Positions 51,860 through 62,600 of a DNA stretch of 64,000 nt are shown here, piece by piece. The first letter of the stretch is position 1. Every line of letters begins with the position of its first letter. This DNA is from an uncultured Bacteroidota bacterium (GTDB lineage: Bacteria; Bacteroidota; Bacteroidia; B-17B0; Aurantibacillaceae), in contig CALMVZ010000013.1 in assembly GCA_937873155.1 (NCBI GenBank), positions 1 to 64,000 on the forward strand, written 5' to 3'. The notes beneath the pieces were generated by a model, which made no database searches, was not told the origin of the DNA, and saw nothing but the letters and a program-made list of their open reading frames with translations. A program made the position numbers and the translations under genes.

Positions 51860-52540
51860 TTGAAGAGGACGGTAAAAATAGTTTTCACTTTATTGTATTT
51901 GAATTTTGCTTTCGTTTCGGCGGAAGTCAATCCTCCGTATTCGTATCAAATTGCTTTATTGAAATATAACGGTGGTGGCGATTGGTATGCTAATTTAGAA
52001 ACCTCATTACCTAATCTTATCAAGTTCTGTAACACCAATTTAAAAACAAACATTAACCCGGAGCAGGCGATCGTTGATGCAGGGAGTATAGAGATCTTTA
52101 ATTATCCACTGGTGCATGTAACAGGTCATGGCAACGTGGTGTTCTCTGTCCAGGAAGCTGATAACCTGAGAAAATATTTATTGGGCGGAGGTTTCCTTCA
52201 CATCAGCGATAATTATGGCATGGATAAATTTATCCGTACACAAATGAAAAAAGTTTTTCCTGAACTGGATTTTATAGAGTTGCCTTTCAGTCATCCTATC
52301 TATCACCAGAAGTATAATTTTGATAAAGGTCTCCCTAAAATTCATGAACACGATAATAAACCACCGCAGGGTTTTGGTTTAATTTATAACGGACGCTTAG
52401 TTTGTTTTTACGACGCTGAATGCGATCTGGGCGATGGTTGGGAAAGTTATGAAGTACATAAGGATAGTCCTGAAGCCCACGAAAAAGCACTTCAAATGGG
52501 GGCAAACATCCTTTCCTACGCTTTCATGCTTAAAAATTAA
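51860..52540 (+). CDS. DUF4159 domain protein
   Basis: 226 residues from a TTG at 51860 giving MKRTVKIVFTLLYLNFAFVSAE, a good signal peptide; another TTG two codons upstream is also possible. There is no ATG near the start. The mature part is the DUF4159 pattern: YQIALLKYNGGGDWYANLETSLPNLIKF, NYPLVHVTGHGNVVFS, NLRKYLLGGGFLHISDNYGMD and a C-terminal GWESYEVHKDSPEAHEKALQMGANI. Length and signal are normal. Ten bases after the previous stop. Function unknown; DUF4159 proteins are often near MoxR/vWA clusters, which are absent here. Confidence 0.9.
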   Translation: MKRTVKIVFTLLYLNFAFVSAEVNPPYSYQIALLKYNGGGDWYANLETSLPNLIKFCNTNLKTNINPEQAIVDAGSIEIFNYPLVHVTGHGNVVFSVQEADNLRKYLLGGGFLHISDNYGMDKFIRTQMKKVFPELDFIELPFSHPIYHQKYNFDKGLPKIHEHDNKPPQGFGLIYNGRLVCFYDAECDLGDGWESYEVHKDSPEAHEKALQMGANILSYAFMLKN

Positions 52541-52636
52541 AGACCGGTAATGTCATTTTACCCTTCATCCCAATCCCCGGATTTTATTTTTGCAATAAAG
52601 TAACTTTAAGGCACGTTAATACGTCATAGATAAAGT

Positions 52637-55120
52637 ATGAGAATTTTAAGTTTAGTTTTTATTATCTGCTTGCAGTTCTCGACGCACGCCCAAACTTTTA
52701 TCTTATCCGGTAAGGTAACCGATTCGAAAAGCAACGCTTTGCCGTTCGCTTCAGTATTTGTAAAAGGAACTACTATTGGAACCAATACAAACGTTGATGG
52801 GTTATATACTTTAAGATTGCAGCCCGGTGATCATGAGATCATTTTTCAGTATGTAGGTTATAAGAAAGAAGAGAGAAAAGTAAATATCACAGCTAACCAA
52901 TCTTTAAATATCACGCTGCAATCAGATAATTACCAATTAAAGGAAGTGCAGATCACAGCAGGAGAAGACCCGGCATATGCAGTGATCCGGCAGGCTATTA
53001 AAAAGCGCAAAACATATTTGAACCAGGTGAATTCTTATACCTGTCGTGCTTACATTAAAGGCCTGCAACGTTTGAATTCTATTCCTAAGAACCTTGGTAA
53101 ACTTTTAAAGATAACAACAGGCGAGAATCCGATCGACTCATCCATGCTTGGTGTGATCTATTTATCGGAGAGTGAAAGTAAATATCATTACAGGAAGCCG
53201 GATGACGAAAAAGAGATCATGTTCTCGAGTAAAGTGAGCGGTGATAATAAAGCGTTTAGTTTCAACCAGCTCAGTGATATGAAATTTAATTTTTATGAGA
53301 ACCTGGTGAAGATCGATGGATTAAGTGATCGTCCTTTTATTTCTCCTATTAACGATAATGCTTTTTTCTCATACCGTTACAAATTGCTGGGAACAACTTT
53401 CGAAGACGGAAAGATGATCAACAAGATCGAAGTGACACCGAAACGGAAAACAGATCCATGCTTTCATGGCATCATTTATATCCAGGAAAACAGCTGGAGG
53501 ATCCATAGTATAGATATGTATCTTACAAAAGATGCAAAGATCGATTTTGTGGATACACTCGATATCCGTCAATTACATGCACCGATTAAAGGGGATAGTT
53601 TGTGGATGCCTGTTTCCTTGAATTTCGGATTTAAATTCAAATTCTTAGGCTTTAAAGGAAACGGCTATTATAATGCTGTGGTTTCTGATTATGATATGAG
53701 TCCGACCTTTCCGAAAAAATTCTTCAAGAATGAGATCTTGAAAGTGGAGGATGACGCGAACAAAAAAGATACGGTTTACTGGAAGGATAGCCGTCCTATA
53801 CCTTTGACAAAAGAAGAAATTGATGATTACAGGAAAAAAGATAGTATTTCGAAAGTAACGGGTTCTAAACAGTACCAGGATTCTGTAGATAAGAAATACA
53901 ATAAATTTAAGCTCCAATCGCTGATCATGGGTTACAATTACCGTAATACCCACAAGAAAATAAATTTCAGTACAACAGGTTTACTGACGAGCGGGATCCA
54001 ATATAATACAGTTGAAGGAATTAATGCGAGTATGAATTTCAATTTCTCGAAGGAATATGAGGATTTCAGAAACCATTCCATTTCGGCGAGTTACCGGCAG
54101 GGTTTTTCTAATTTATTATCCGGAGGGAAATTAGGATGGAGTTATTTGCAGAACCCAAAACGATTCCAGCAGTTTGCTGTTTATGCTCAGTCTATGGTTA
54201 CGCAATTCAATGGCAATAATCCAATATCTGAATCAATAAACTCCATGTATACATTATATGCGAATGATAATTTCATGAAACTTTACAAAAAATCTGCTGT
54301 ACAATTATATTTCCGCCGTGAGTTGATCAACGGATTGTATTTTTACGGCTCTTTAGAATATGCAGAACGCGCACCGTTAAGGAATTCCACCGATCTTTTG
54401 ATCACTGATAAAAAGAGTAAGTTGTTTACAAGCAATGATCCGCAAAAGCCTCATCTTTTTGATATGTATTTGCCCAACAATGATTCTTTGTTCAAAGTGA
54501 ATAATGCATTGGTGATCGATGTAATGTTCCGGATCCGTTTTAAGCAAAAATATTATACAGTCCCTCACCGTAAGATCATTTCCGGTTCAAAGTATCCGCG
54601 CTTCAATATAGCATACAAAAAAGCGATCCCGTTAAAAGCGGCTGATGCGGATTATGACCTGGTTTCAATGCAAATGGATGATAATGTAGATCTGGGATTA
54701 TTCGGTACGTTCTCCTACAGAGCTATGGCAGGTTATTTTTTACGTAACCAGAATATGTATTTCATGGATTACAAACATTTCAATGGTAATCAAACTATCC
54801 TCGCAAATCAAAGCTATTTAAGCTCGTTCAAATTATTGCCATACTATAAATACAGCACTGAATTCTGGTATGCAGAAGCACACGCAGAACATCATTTCAA
54901 CGGATTTATCTTTAATAAAATTCCATTGTTAAAGAAAACGATGATACAGGAAGTTGTTGGCGGGCATATTTTATTCAACGACAAAATGGATCAGTATTAC
55001 GAGATCAATTTCGGTATAGAAAAAATATTGCAGATCATCAGGTTCGATTATGTGGTCTCTTATGGTCCTTATGGTAAATTCAATCAGGGTTTCTTAATTG
55101 GTATTGATGCTGATTTCTAG
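52637..55120 (+). CDS. DUF5686 / carboxypeptidase-like outer-membrane protein
   Basis: 827 residues. Signal peptide (LSLVFIICLQFSTHAQ), then the carboxypeptidase-regulatory-like domain (about 22-108, SGKVTDSKSNALPFASVFVKGTTIGTNTNVDG), and a large DUF5686 beta-barrel-rich body (RQAIKKRKTYLNQVNSYTCRAYIKGLQRL, YTVPHRKIISGSKYPRFNIAYKKAIP), ending in GPYGKFNQGFLIGIDADF. This is a Bacteroidota outer-membrane family of unknown function. Own transcription unit upstream of the M16 pair. Confidence 0.9.
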   Translation: MRILSLVFIICLQFSTHAQTFILSGKVTDSKSNALPFASVFVKGTTIGTNTNVDGLYTLRLQPGDHEIIFQYVGYKKEERKVNITANQSLNITLQSDNYQLKEVQITAGEDPAYAVIRQAIKKRKTYLNQVNSYTCRAYIKGLQRLNSIPKNLGKLLKITTGENPIDSSMLGVIYLSESESKYHYRKPDDEKEIMFSSKVSGDNKAFSFNQLSDMKFNFYENLVKIDGLSDRPFISPINDNAFFSYRYKLLGTTFEDGKMINKIEVTPKRKTDPCFHGIIYIQENSWRIHSIDMYLTKDAKIDFVDTLDIRQLHAPIKGDSLWMPVSLNFGFKFKFLGFKGNGYYNAVVSDYDMSPTFPKKFFKNEILKVEDDANKKDTVYWKDSRPIPLTKEEIDDYRKKDSISKVTGSKQYQDSVDKKYNKFKLQSLIMGYNYRNTHKKINFSTTGLLTSGIQYNTVEGINASMNFNFSKEYEDFRNHSISASYRQGFSNLLSGGKLGWSYLQNPKRFQQFAVYAQSMVTQFNGNNPISESINSMYTLYANDNFMKLYKKSAVQLYFRRELINGLYFYGSLEYAERAPLRNSTDLLITDKKSKLFTSNDPQKPHLFDMYLPNNDSLFKVNNALVIDVMFRIRFKQKYYTVPHRKIISGSKYPRFNIAYKKAIPLKAADADYDLVSMQMDDNVDLGLFGTFSYRAMAGYFLRNQNMYFMDYKHFNGNQTILANQSYLSSFKLLPYYKYSTEFWYAEAHAEHHFNGFIFNKIPLLKKTMIQEVVGGHILFNDKMDQYYEINFGIEKILQIIRFDYVVSYGPYGKFNQGFLIGIDADF

Positions 55121-55166
55121 TGAATGCAACTTTTGAAAAATTAAACGTATTTGTAATAAAGATAAA

Positions 55167-56486
55167 ATGATGAGAAAATTAGTAATACTAAGCCTTGGTC
55201 TTTTGGCGTTGCAGTTGAAAGCCATTGATTATCCGATCAAATCAACTGTATTAGATAACGGTTTGAAAGTAATTGTGTGCGAAAAGAACACCAATCAAAT
55301 GGCGCAGATCGAAATTTGGTATAGGGTAGGAAGTAAGGATGAATGGGATGGAGTTCGCGGTATGGCACATATGTTCGAACACATGATGTTCCGTGGCTCA
55401 AAGAATTTTAGCGGTGAAGGGGATGTTTACATTAAACTCATCGAGAAAATGGGTGGTAGTGTAAATGCTTATACAACTTACGACCGTACCGTTTATCACG
55501 AAGAAGTGCAGTCACAGCATGTGGAAAAGGCTTTGGAGATGGAAGCGGACCGGATGGCAAATTTGATCCTGGATCAGAAAGTTTTAGATACAGAACGACA
55601 AGTTGTTGGCGAGGAATTACGTTTAGGAGAAAATAACTGGTACCAACGCATGCATGCTGAGCGATATAAGACTTTATATCCAAAAGGACATCCTTACTCA
55701 GTGGACGTCATTGGTTTTTTACCGGAGATCGTAGCTTTCACAACTAAACAATGCCAGGATTTTTATGATAAATATTACAGTCCTAATAATGCATTTGTGG
55801 TAGTGACCGGAAATGTAAAAGCAGAAGATGTTTTCACATATGTGAAAAAATATTTTGGAGGAATTAAAAAGCAATTGCCTTTAAATGATAAAAAACCTGA
55901 ACCGGATATCTTCACTCATACTATTCCCGTTGAAGAAATGACCATTGATTTTCCGGTTCAGATCTATTCTTACGTGGTGCCATCGCCGGCGTTCGGACAT
56001 AAGGATTATTATAAATTCAACTTGCTGAGCGAATTGTTATTCAGTAATTCAAATTCTATTCTGAACACAAGTGTTGTTAACGTTGGGAATCTTGCTTACC
56101 AGATCATATCGAACAGCGATGAATCCAGGATGTATAATAATTACGCCTATTATGATATCATCATGCAGGCAGCGATGGGAAATGCAAAAGTGAAGAAAGT
56201 TGTTTCGAAAGAGATCAATGATATTATAAGAGATGGTGTTGACCAGGAACTGATCGATAATTACATTAAGAACCTGGAAGCCCAAAATACATTCGGAAAG
56301 TATTCAAATGAGAGTATTGCAGCTGAGTTAGGATTTGCGGAGTACTATTACAAAGATCATACTAAATACAATGCGCAGCTCGAAGCTTATAAAGCGATCA
56401 AAGGTGAAGATCTGAAGAACATTGCTCAAGCCTATTTTGATCCCGAGAAATTAAAAGTGATTAACATTAAACCAATAATGGAGTAA
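55167..56486 (+). CDS. M16-family zinc peptidase, catalytic subunit
   Basis: 439 residues, counted from the first ATG of an ATGATG start. Signal peptide (LVILSLGLLALQLKA). The inverted zinc motif HxxEH is His68-Met-Phe-Glu71-His72 (MAHMFEHMMFRGS), with the third ligand Glu149 in VVGEE. A C-terminal peptidase M16 domain (DINDIIRDGVDQELIDNYI region) follows. Periplasmic or outer-membrane facing. Two bases separate it from the next M16 gene, which lacks the zinc motif; such pairs function as heterodimers. Cleaves small unfolded peptides; the substrate is unknown. Confidence 0.95.
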   Translation: MMRKLVILSLGLLALQLKAIDYPIKSTVLDNGLKVIVCEKNTNQMAQIEIWYRVGSKDEWDGVRGMAHMFEHMMFRGSKNFSGEGDVYIKLIEKMGGSVNAYTTYDRTVYHEEVQSQHVEKALEMEADRMANLILDQKVLDTERQVVGEELRLGENNWYQRMHAERYKTLYPKGHPYSVDVIGFLPEIVAFTTKQCQDFYDKYYSPNNAFVVVTGNVKAEDVFTYVKKYFGGIKKQLPLNDKKPEPDIFTHTIPVEEMTIDFPVQIYSYVVPSPAFGHKDYYKFNLLSELLFSNSNSILNTSVVNVGNLAYQIISNSDESRMYNNYAYYDIIMQAAMGNAKVKKVVSKEINDIIRDGVDQELIDNYIKNLEAQNTFGKYSNESIAAELGFAEYYYKDHTKYNAQLEAYKAIKGEDLKNIAQAYFDPEKLKVINIKPIME

Positions 56487-56487
56487 G

Positions 56488-57837
56488 ATGAAAAAGTTAT
56501 TATTTATACTAGGTATAGTATTGGTTTCTTTTGCGCAGGCGCAGGAAGTACCACAATTAGAAACATATACGTTGAAGAATGGTGTAAAGATCTACCTGTT
56601 AAAATACGGAAAGATCCCGGCGGTGAATGTAAGGTTCGTAATTAATACAGGAGAAAAGAACGAATCGCCCGGACAGCAAGGTTACAGCGAATTAACTGCG
56701 AAATTATTGTTAGAGGGTAATTCGAAATACACCCAGGAACAACAAAATGATATTGCTTTTAAATTAGGTGGCGATCTTGGTCATGATGTAAATAAGGATA
56801 ATACTGCTATCACTGCAAACTTCCTGACGAAAGACTTTGATATCGGAATGGATCTGTTCAGTTCTGCAATTCTTCATCCAACCTTAAGTAAAGATAATTT
56901 GGATCAGCTGATCTCACAATATATCGATTACAATACGCCTGCTAAAATGGACGTAGCGAATTTGGCGGATGTATTTAGTGATCTGCAAATGTACGGTACA
57001 ACAAATCCATTGGGGAGGCATCATTATAAAACTCAGTTAAAACTGATCACCCCTGAAAAATTAAAAGAGTTCCATGAATTCAATTATACACCAAAGAATT
57101 CTTCGATATTGGTTTGTGGTAATTTCAATAGTGAAGAAGTTAAAAAAGTGGTGGAAAAATATTTCGGAACATGGGAATCTAGGTTCGGTGAAGTGAATGG
57201 CGTTTCTTTAGATATGCCGCAAGTGAAGAAAAAAGAGATCGGGTTTATCAATCGTACTTCAGCAACGCAATGTGCTTTGCAATGGAATAAAGCGGCGCCT
57301 TCATTGAAAGATAAAGATCTGATGGCCTTCAATGTTGCGAACCGTATTTTTAATGTTGTTCTGTTTTCTGAGATCCGTGAAAAAGGCGGGAAGACGTATT
57401 CGATCGGCGCAGGCCATGCTGCTTCTCAATTCTCAAACCTGTTAACTATAGCTTGCTCGGTCCGAAGTGATGAAATGTTGAACACCATAAATTTATTTGA
57501 TAGAACTTTAGCAGATTTCGCACAGGCAAAATTCTCACAGGAAGATTTTGAAAAAGCCGTGACAGGAATTAAAGTACGTTTGATGAGCGCAGAAATGCCA
57601 TCAGAGATCTCGGCGATCTATGATCCGATCTTATACGATTTCAATAAACGTAAGAATTACCTGTCAGATCTTGCTGCAGTTAAAATGGAGGACGTTCAAA
57701 GAGCGATAAAAAAGTACTGGACACCTGATGTTTATAAATTGGTGGTTGCTGGTGACGAAACAGTAGTTGCCTCACAACTAAACTCTATTAAAGGTCTTGT
57801 TAAATACAAAACTACTGATATTGAGAAGGATAATTAA
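56488..57837 (+). CDS. M16-family peptidase, non-catalytic partner
   Basis: 449 residues. Signal peptide (LLFILGIVLVSFAQA). The position of HxxEH is occupied by GYSELTAKLLLEGNSKYT, so zinc ligands are missing. The C-terminal half keeps the substrate-binding Arg/Tyr pair (SEIREKGGKTYSIGAG). That is the classic alpha-subunit type of an M16 heterodimer. It begins one base after the upstream catalytic gene's stop. Expected to form the closed chamber with the catalytic subunit. Confidence 0.94.
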   Translation: MKKLLFILGIVLVSFAQAQEVPQLETYTLKNGVKIYLLKYGKIPAVNVRFVINTGEKNESPGQQGYSELTAKLLLEGNSKYTQEQQNDIAFKLGGDLGHDVNKDNTAITANFLTKDFDIGMDLFSSAILHPTLSKDNLDQLISQYIDYNTPAKMDVANLADVFSDLQMYGTTNPLGRHHYKTQLKLITPEKLKEFHEFNYTPKNSSILVCGNFNSEEVKKVVEKYFGTWESRFGEVNGVSLDMPQVKKKEIGFINRTSATQCALQWNKAAPSLKDKDLMAFNVANRIFNVVLFSEIREKGGKTYSIGAGHAASQFSNLLTIACSVRSDEMLNTINLFDRTLADFAQAKFSQEDFEKAVTGIKVRLMSAEMPSEISAIYDPILYDFNKRKNYLSDLAAVKMEDVQRAIKKYWTPDVYKLVVAGDETVVASQLNSIKGLVKYKTTDIEKDN

Positions 57838-57996
57838 CGGTTAGCCCTTCTCAATTTTTTCTCTCATTGGTAAATAGTGGTTTTCGTCCTTACAGAACGC
57901 GATGAAAACTCCCTTATTTCTGTGTTTTTGCAACTTTTTTTGATGATTTTGTGGTAATTAATTAAATTGCAGAGAATAAGGGATCGGCATTAAATT

Positions 57997-58311
57997 ATGA
58001 AGTGGCTTATATTACTGGCAGGGATAGTTTTTGAAGTTTTAGGTACTGTAATGATGAAGTACGCGGAAGGATTCACAAAATTAATACCCTCGATCTTAGT
58101 CTTTGTTTTTTATGCCATCAGTTTAGGGGCTTTGGTTTTAGTATTGGAAAAAATGGAAGTAGGGAATGCCTATGCCATTTGGGCCAGCGCAGGAACAGCC
58201 TTAATAGCAATTATTGGAATCATATTTTTTAAGGAAAGTGTTTCTCCGGCAAAAATAATTTCGATAAGCCTTATTATTTTAGGGATCATTGGATTGGAAA
58301 CTTTTAAATAG
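57997..58311 (+). CDS. Small multidrug resistance (SMR/EmrE-type) transporter
   Basis: 104 residues with four transmembrane helices. The essential Glu13 of helix 1 is present (GIVFEVLGTVMMKYAEG), as is the helix 4 dimer-contact pattern (IISISLIILGIIGLE). EmrE/Gdx-type proteins are proton-coupled antiporters of cations; Gdx members export guanidinium. The family is certain, the substrate is not. The 18-nt gap to the next gene suggests co-transcription with the SDR gene. Confidence 0.93.
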   Translation: MKWLILLAGIVFEVLGTVMMKYAEGFTKLIPSILVFVFYAISLGALVLVLEKMEVGNAYAIWASAGTALIAIIGIIFFKESVSPAKIISISLIILGIIGLETFK

Positions 58312-58329
58312 AGAGAATACCCATTTGTT

Positions 58330-59490
58330 ATGAACGTGTTTATTACCGGTTCAACCGGATTTTTAGGCGGAGAGATCTTAGTTAACCTTAGCAAGCGTAA
58401 GGATATAAATAAAATTTATTGTTTGGTACGTGCGCAGAACGAAGTTGATGCTATTCTTCGTTTGGATAAAGTGTTTAGTCTGCACGGCGATTTTTACGAC
58501 CGCGAAAAAGTATTCCCGGTGATCGGTAACTTAATGGATGCTGATCTTACAGCACAATTAAGTTCCAATCCTGAATTAAAAGACATCAATGTAATTGTTC
58601 ATTCGGCAGCTAATACTTCTTTCTCGGGTATTTACGATAAAATGGTTGAGCAGACGAATATTGAAGGTTTACGTAAGATCGTTCTGTTCGCAAAACAATT
58701 ACCGAAATTTGAAACATTCTTGCATATTGGTACTGCGACTATTTGCGGTAAAGAAGTAAAACATCGTTTAGTAAAGGAAGAGGAATCTCCGAATTTAAAT
58801 GCAAAACATGTTGTAAGCTATACGCATTCAAAAGCACAGGGCGAATTAATTATCCGTGAGCATTTACCTGAAAATAAAATTCTAATTGCGCGTCCTTCTA
58901 TTATTATGGGAGATAGCCGTGATATTACGCCACGTTCCCCTGTTATCTTATGGGCGGTTGCAACAATTAACCAGATCCGTTTGATCCCGGCTGATCAGCA
59001 TGCAAAATTAGATGTGATCTCTGTTGATTATGCAGCTAATGCTATTGTGAAATTATTATTTGCAAAACGTAACCATACAGTTTATCATATTTCTTCAGGT
59101 GTAAAAGCTGCAACTTCGGCTTACGAATTAAGTCTGGTGTTAGAAGATCATTTTTCTGACCTGCCAAAATATTGTTTCGTAAAGAACGAAATGCTGAAGC
59201 AAATGAAACTCGTTGCCAAGAATAAATTACCTCTCGATAGCGAGCTTTTAAAATATCCTGAATACATTAAATATTGGAAAGATACCTTTGGTGAATTAAG
59301 TCACTTACGTATCCTATTCGCCGGTTTAGACCCATATTTAGAGTTTTTAAATCTAGGGCAAGTATTCGATAATTCTAAATTACTCCAGGATGTAGATATC
59401 GAGCAGCCAATCCCAGCTCACGAATACATCGTAAAACAAATGGCTTATTTAGAGAAGCTGGATGTGTTTGAAGGGGCGATGGATTTTTAG
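58330..59490 (+). CDS. SDR-family oxidoreductase, thioester-reductase-like
   Basis: 386 residues, extended SDR of the NAD_binding_4 / male-sterility class. The nucleotide-binding motif GSTGFLGGEIL is residues 7-17, and the Tyr-x-x-x-Lys dyad is in VVSYTHSKAQGE. The middle shows IGTATICGKEV and LIARPSIIMGDS. Homologues reduce acyl thioesters to aldehydes or alcohols, with NAD(P)H. No carrier protein or polyketide gene is near, so a fatty-acyl-CoA or a sugar/steroid substrate is equally possible. Cytosolic. Confidence 0.9.
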   Translation: MNVFITGSTGFLGGEILVNLSKRKDINKIYCLVRAQNEVDAILRLDKVFSLHGDFYDREKVFPVIGNLMDADLTAQLSSNPELKDINVIVHSAANTSFSGIYDKMVEQTNIEGLRKIVLFAKQLPKFETFLHIGTATICGKEVKHRLVKEEESPNLNAKHVVSYTHSKAQGELIIREHLPENKILIARPSIIMGDSRDITPRSPVILWAVATINQIRLIPADQHAKLDVISVDYAANAIVKLLFAKRNHTVYHISSGVKAATSAYELSLVLEDHFSDLPKYCFVKNEMLKQMKLVAKNKLPLDSELLKYPEYIKYWKDTFGELSHLRILFAGLDPYLEFLNLGQVFDNSKLLQDVDIEQPIPAHEYIVKQMAYLEKLDVFEGAMDF

Positions 59491-59499
59491 TTGCTATTA

Positions 59500-59686
59500 C
59501 GGGTTTAGTGTTTCGGGTTAGGGCCAAGCAATTATAAAAGCATGTTTAGCTTTCCTGATTTTATTCATTTATCTATTTGTTGCTGGTCAGAATTATTGTG
59601 ATAGTATTAGATTAACCTGCTTTGAAAACAGTTCCAAAAACGCAGGGACTTTTTTGAAATTAGTAGAACCCGAAATACTAAACCCG
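59500..59686. repeat. 20-bp inverted repeat flanking 147 nt of noncoding DNA
   Basis: CGGGTTTAGTGTTTCGGGTT (59500-59519) and the complement of 59667-59686 differ by one base. The region between contains no open frame of note. The right arm ends six bases before the CHAT gene stop. It may be a degenerate MITE or an extended terminator-like element shared by the two convergent genes. Confidence 0.6.
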
Positions 59687-59692
59687 AAACAA

Positions 59693-62600
59693 TCAATTCC
59701 CAAGTATCGTAAACGCGCCCCAATAATAAGGATGCGGGTATTTTTTTCGCACTTCGGCCTGTGCTTTTTTGAAAGACTTACTTATATTTTCTTTGGCTGG
59801 ATTCAAAGCCCATTCTTTGTAGAATTCACTCATTAGAATTTGTGTGGCATCATCATCCACTACCCACAAACTCATAATTAAGTTTTTAGCGCCTGCTATA
59901 TAGAAAGCACGCTGCAAACCAAATACCCCTTGGTTGTTGATGTCAACTCCCAAACCTGTTTCGCAGGCAGAGAGAACTACTAGATCAGTATTGGCTAAAT
60001 TCAATAAAGATGCTTCGTAAGCTGTAAAGATCCCGTCCTGCTCGAATTCAGTTGCTAATGTATCTCTTGCTACAACAGAAGCGCCTGCCATCATGATACC
60101 GGAACGTAATAAAGGATTGCTTTTTAATTTGGACGCCTCAAATCCTAAAATCGTTTCGTCCTCATTATCGTAAACATCTTTTAAGAAGAAGCCATGCGTC
60201 GCGATATGCAATACTTTAGGTGAGTTTACTTTTTTCAATTGTTCTTCGGAAGCTTTTTCTTCAATGAATTTATTTATTTTCCAGGCATTGGCCTGTAATG
60301 AATTTGAAATATTATCAACCTCGGTTTTTGTCCCCGGCAAAGGTGGTAGTTCGCTAAATCCAAAACGGTTCACAGCAACCGCTTGTTTTAGTTTTTCCAT
60401 TTTCTTTTGTTTGGCAAAATCAAATTCATAATCGGGGTAACCGAACAGCTCGGCGGTTTTTGATGCATTCACGCTTTGTTTCTGCATCATGTAATTTAAG
60501 TTTGGTAATACACAAAGATCGATCTCATCTAAAACATACTTTGAGGTTGCCGGATTTTGTAGTGTATATAAATTCACCTGGTTGTAAACTCCATCCGGAG
60601 AAATATACACTTTTGTTATGCCATTTAAGTTTGAAGCGATCTGTTTCCAGAACCTGTCGTAAGATATTTTATCCGTTTTCCTGTTCTCAATATTATCGCT
60701 GTATTCCTGTGCAAAAGTAGTTTCAAAATCTTTCGACTTAGTTATTTTGGTAAGGATAGGTGCAGAAGAATTTTTGGTGATGATAAAAGCAGCGTATTCG
60801 ACGACATAATTCGTATCCGTTCCGGCTTTTTGCGCTCGGATGATATTAATAGCCGCTTCGTTAGGTTGCAGTTTGTTTTTCAGGTCAGCAAAGGTCACAA
60901 CTTTGCCGGGTGAGAATAGGGTGGTTTTACTTTTTAATTGTTGTTCCAGTTTATCAGCCCTGAGTTCAAGATCTGAGATACTCCACATATTATCGTCATT
61001 GATCAATTCCCTGTATCTTGATGACAACACTTGTTTTGTATTTAACCAATCATTATACAAATTCACCAAAACAGTATCCTTGCTGTTTAAAATTTCGCGG
61101 CGTGAACTAACATTGTTGTTCAACAATAAAGATTTGATGAACATCTGGTAATTAAAACATGTACTGAAAAGCTCAGTGTTGTTTTCTTTCGGGAATTTAT
61201 CAGCGTAATCAAAAATAAAACTGTTGAAGGTCTCAAAACGATCGGCAATTGTTCCGTAATAAGAGAACTGTTCGCGTTCACTCATTGTAACGAAGAAATT
61301 GTCGAATTGATCTTTATATGCCTGTAAAGCCCAATAGTACAATTCTTTCGCTTTCTTATAATTCTTCATACTCCAATACAGTGAACCCAGACTAAATACG
61401 CCATCAATATAAGCAGTGTGTTTCTCGCCGAATTTCTTTTTTACAATACCATTAGCCTGTTCAAAATAAGGGATCGCTTTTTCGTATTGTCCCGTTCTTT
61501 CGTAAATGTTTCCAAGCCCGCTTAAGAAATAAGCGTAACGTTCATGTTCTTCCCCAACTGCTTTTTTCATTAACTCAAGCGCTTTCTTCGAATATTCTTC
61601 TGCTTCCTTGTTTTTTTTCATACGGGAATACAGCGAAGCAAGGTTGTGAATGCAATTGGCATAGAACTGGTGATCTTCCCCTAAAGTAGCTTTGTAGATT
61701 TTTTCAGCCTTTACCAAATAGGGTTCTGCTTCTTCGTAACGGTATTGGTCAGTATAAAGCAATGCAACATTGGTTAAGCCGTTCGCATAAGTAAAATGAT
61801 CTTCACCGCTAGTATTCTTACGGATAATTAAAACTTCGCTTAAAAGATCGGTAGCTTGCTGATACCTTCCTAAGATACGGTACATCTCCGCTTTATTATT
61901 TAAGGAGTTTGTATAATCAGGGTTTCCACCGAGATCAAGGGAGCGATAAATGTACATACAGCTGTCATAACAAATTTCCGCACGTTTATAATTTCCCATT
62001 GCTTTATAACATAAGCCCGAATTATTATAAATTGTAGCTGTAGATAATTTATCTGCATTCTTATATTTAGCTGAGAGGTTTAATCCTTTATTCAATAATT
62101 TAAGGGCAACATCATAATTTCCTGTCTGACGATAAGCTTCAGCTGTATTATTTAAAGTGGTGATATAATCAGTGGTATCCATTGGTCTTAACGAAGCGTG
62201 AGTCTTCAATAAGCTGTTAAAGATCTCGATGGCTTTGTTGTAATCACCCATGCCTTGCGCGATCTGTGCATCAGTATTCAAAGCAATTAAATATTCTCTG
62301 TCTTTTTCCCCGCGAAGTGTTTTAAAATAATACATGATCGCGTCGTTCATCGGCTTGGCGTATTTATAGTTGCCCATCTCTACGTACATCTGTGCTAGCA
62401 CCCTGTACATTTTTGTATAATCTTCACTGCCGGCACCATATACTCTTGCCATGATCGGTAAGGCCTGGACGAACATTTGCTCGGCTTGCGGATAATACCC
62501 GATGTGGTTGTACATGTAGGCTAAATTGTACTGTGCAAAACCCCATGCAATTGTATCACCTGAAGCGTAACCGTCATTGAAGGCCTGCACATAATATTCT

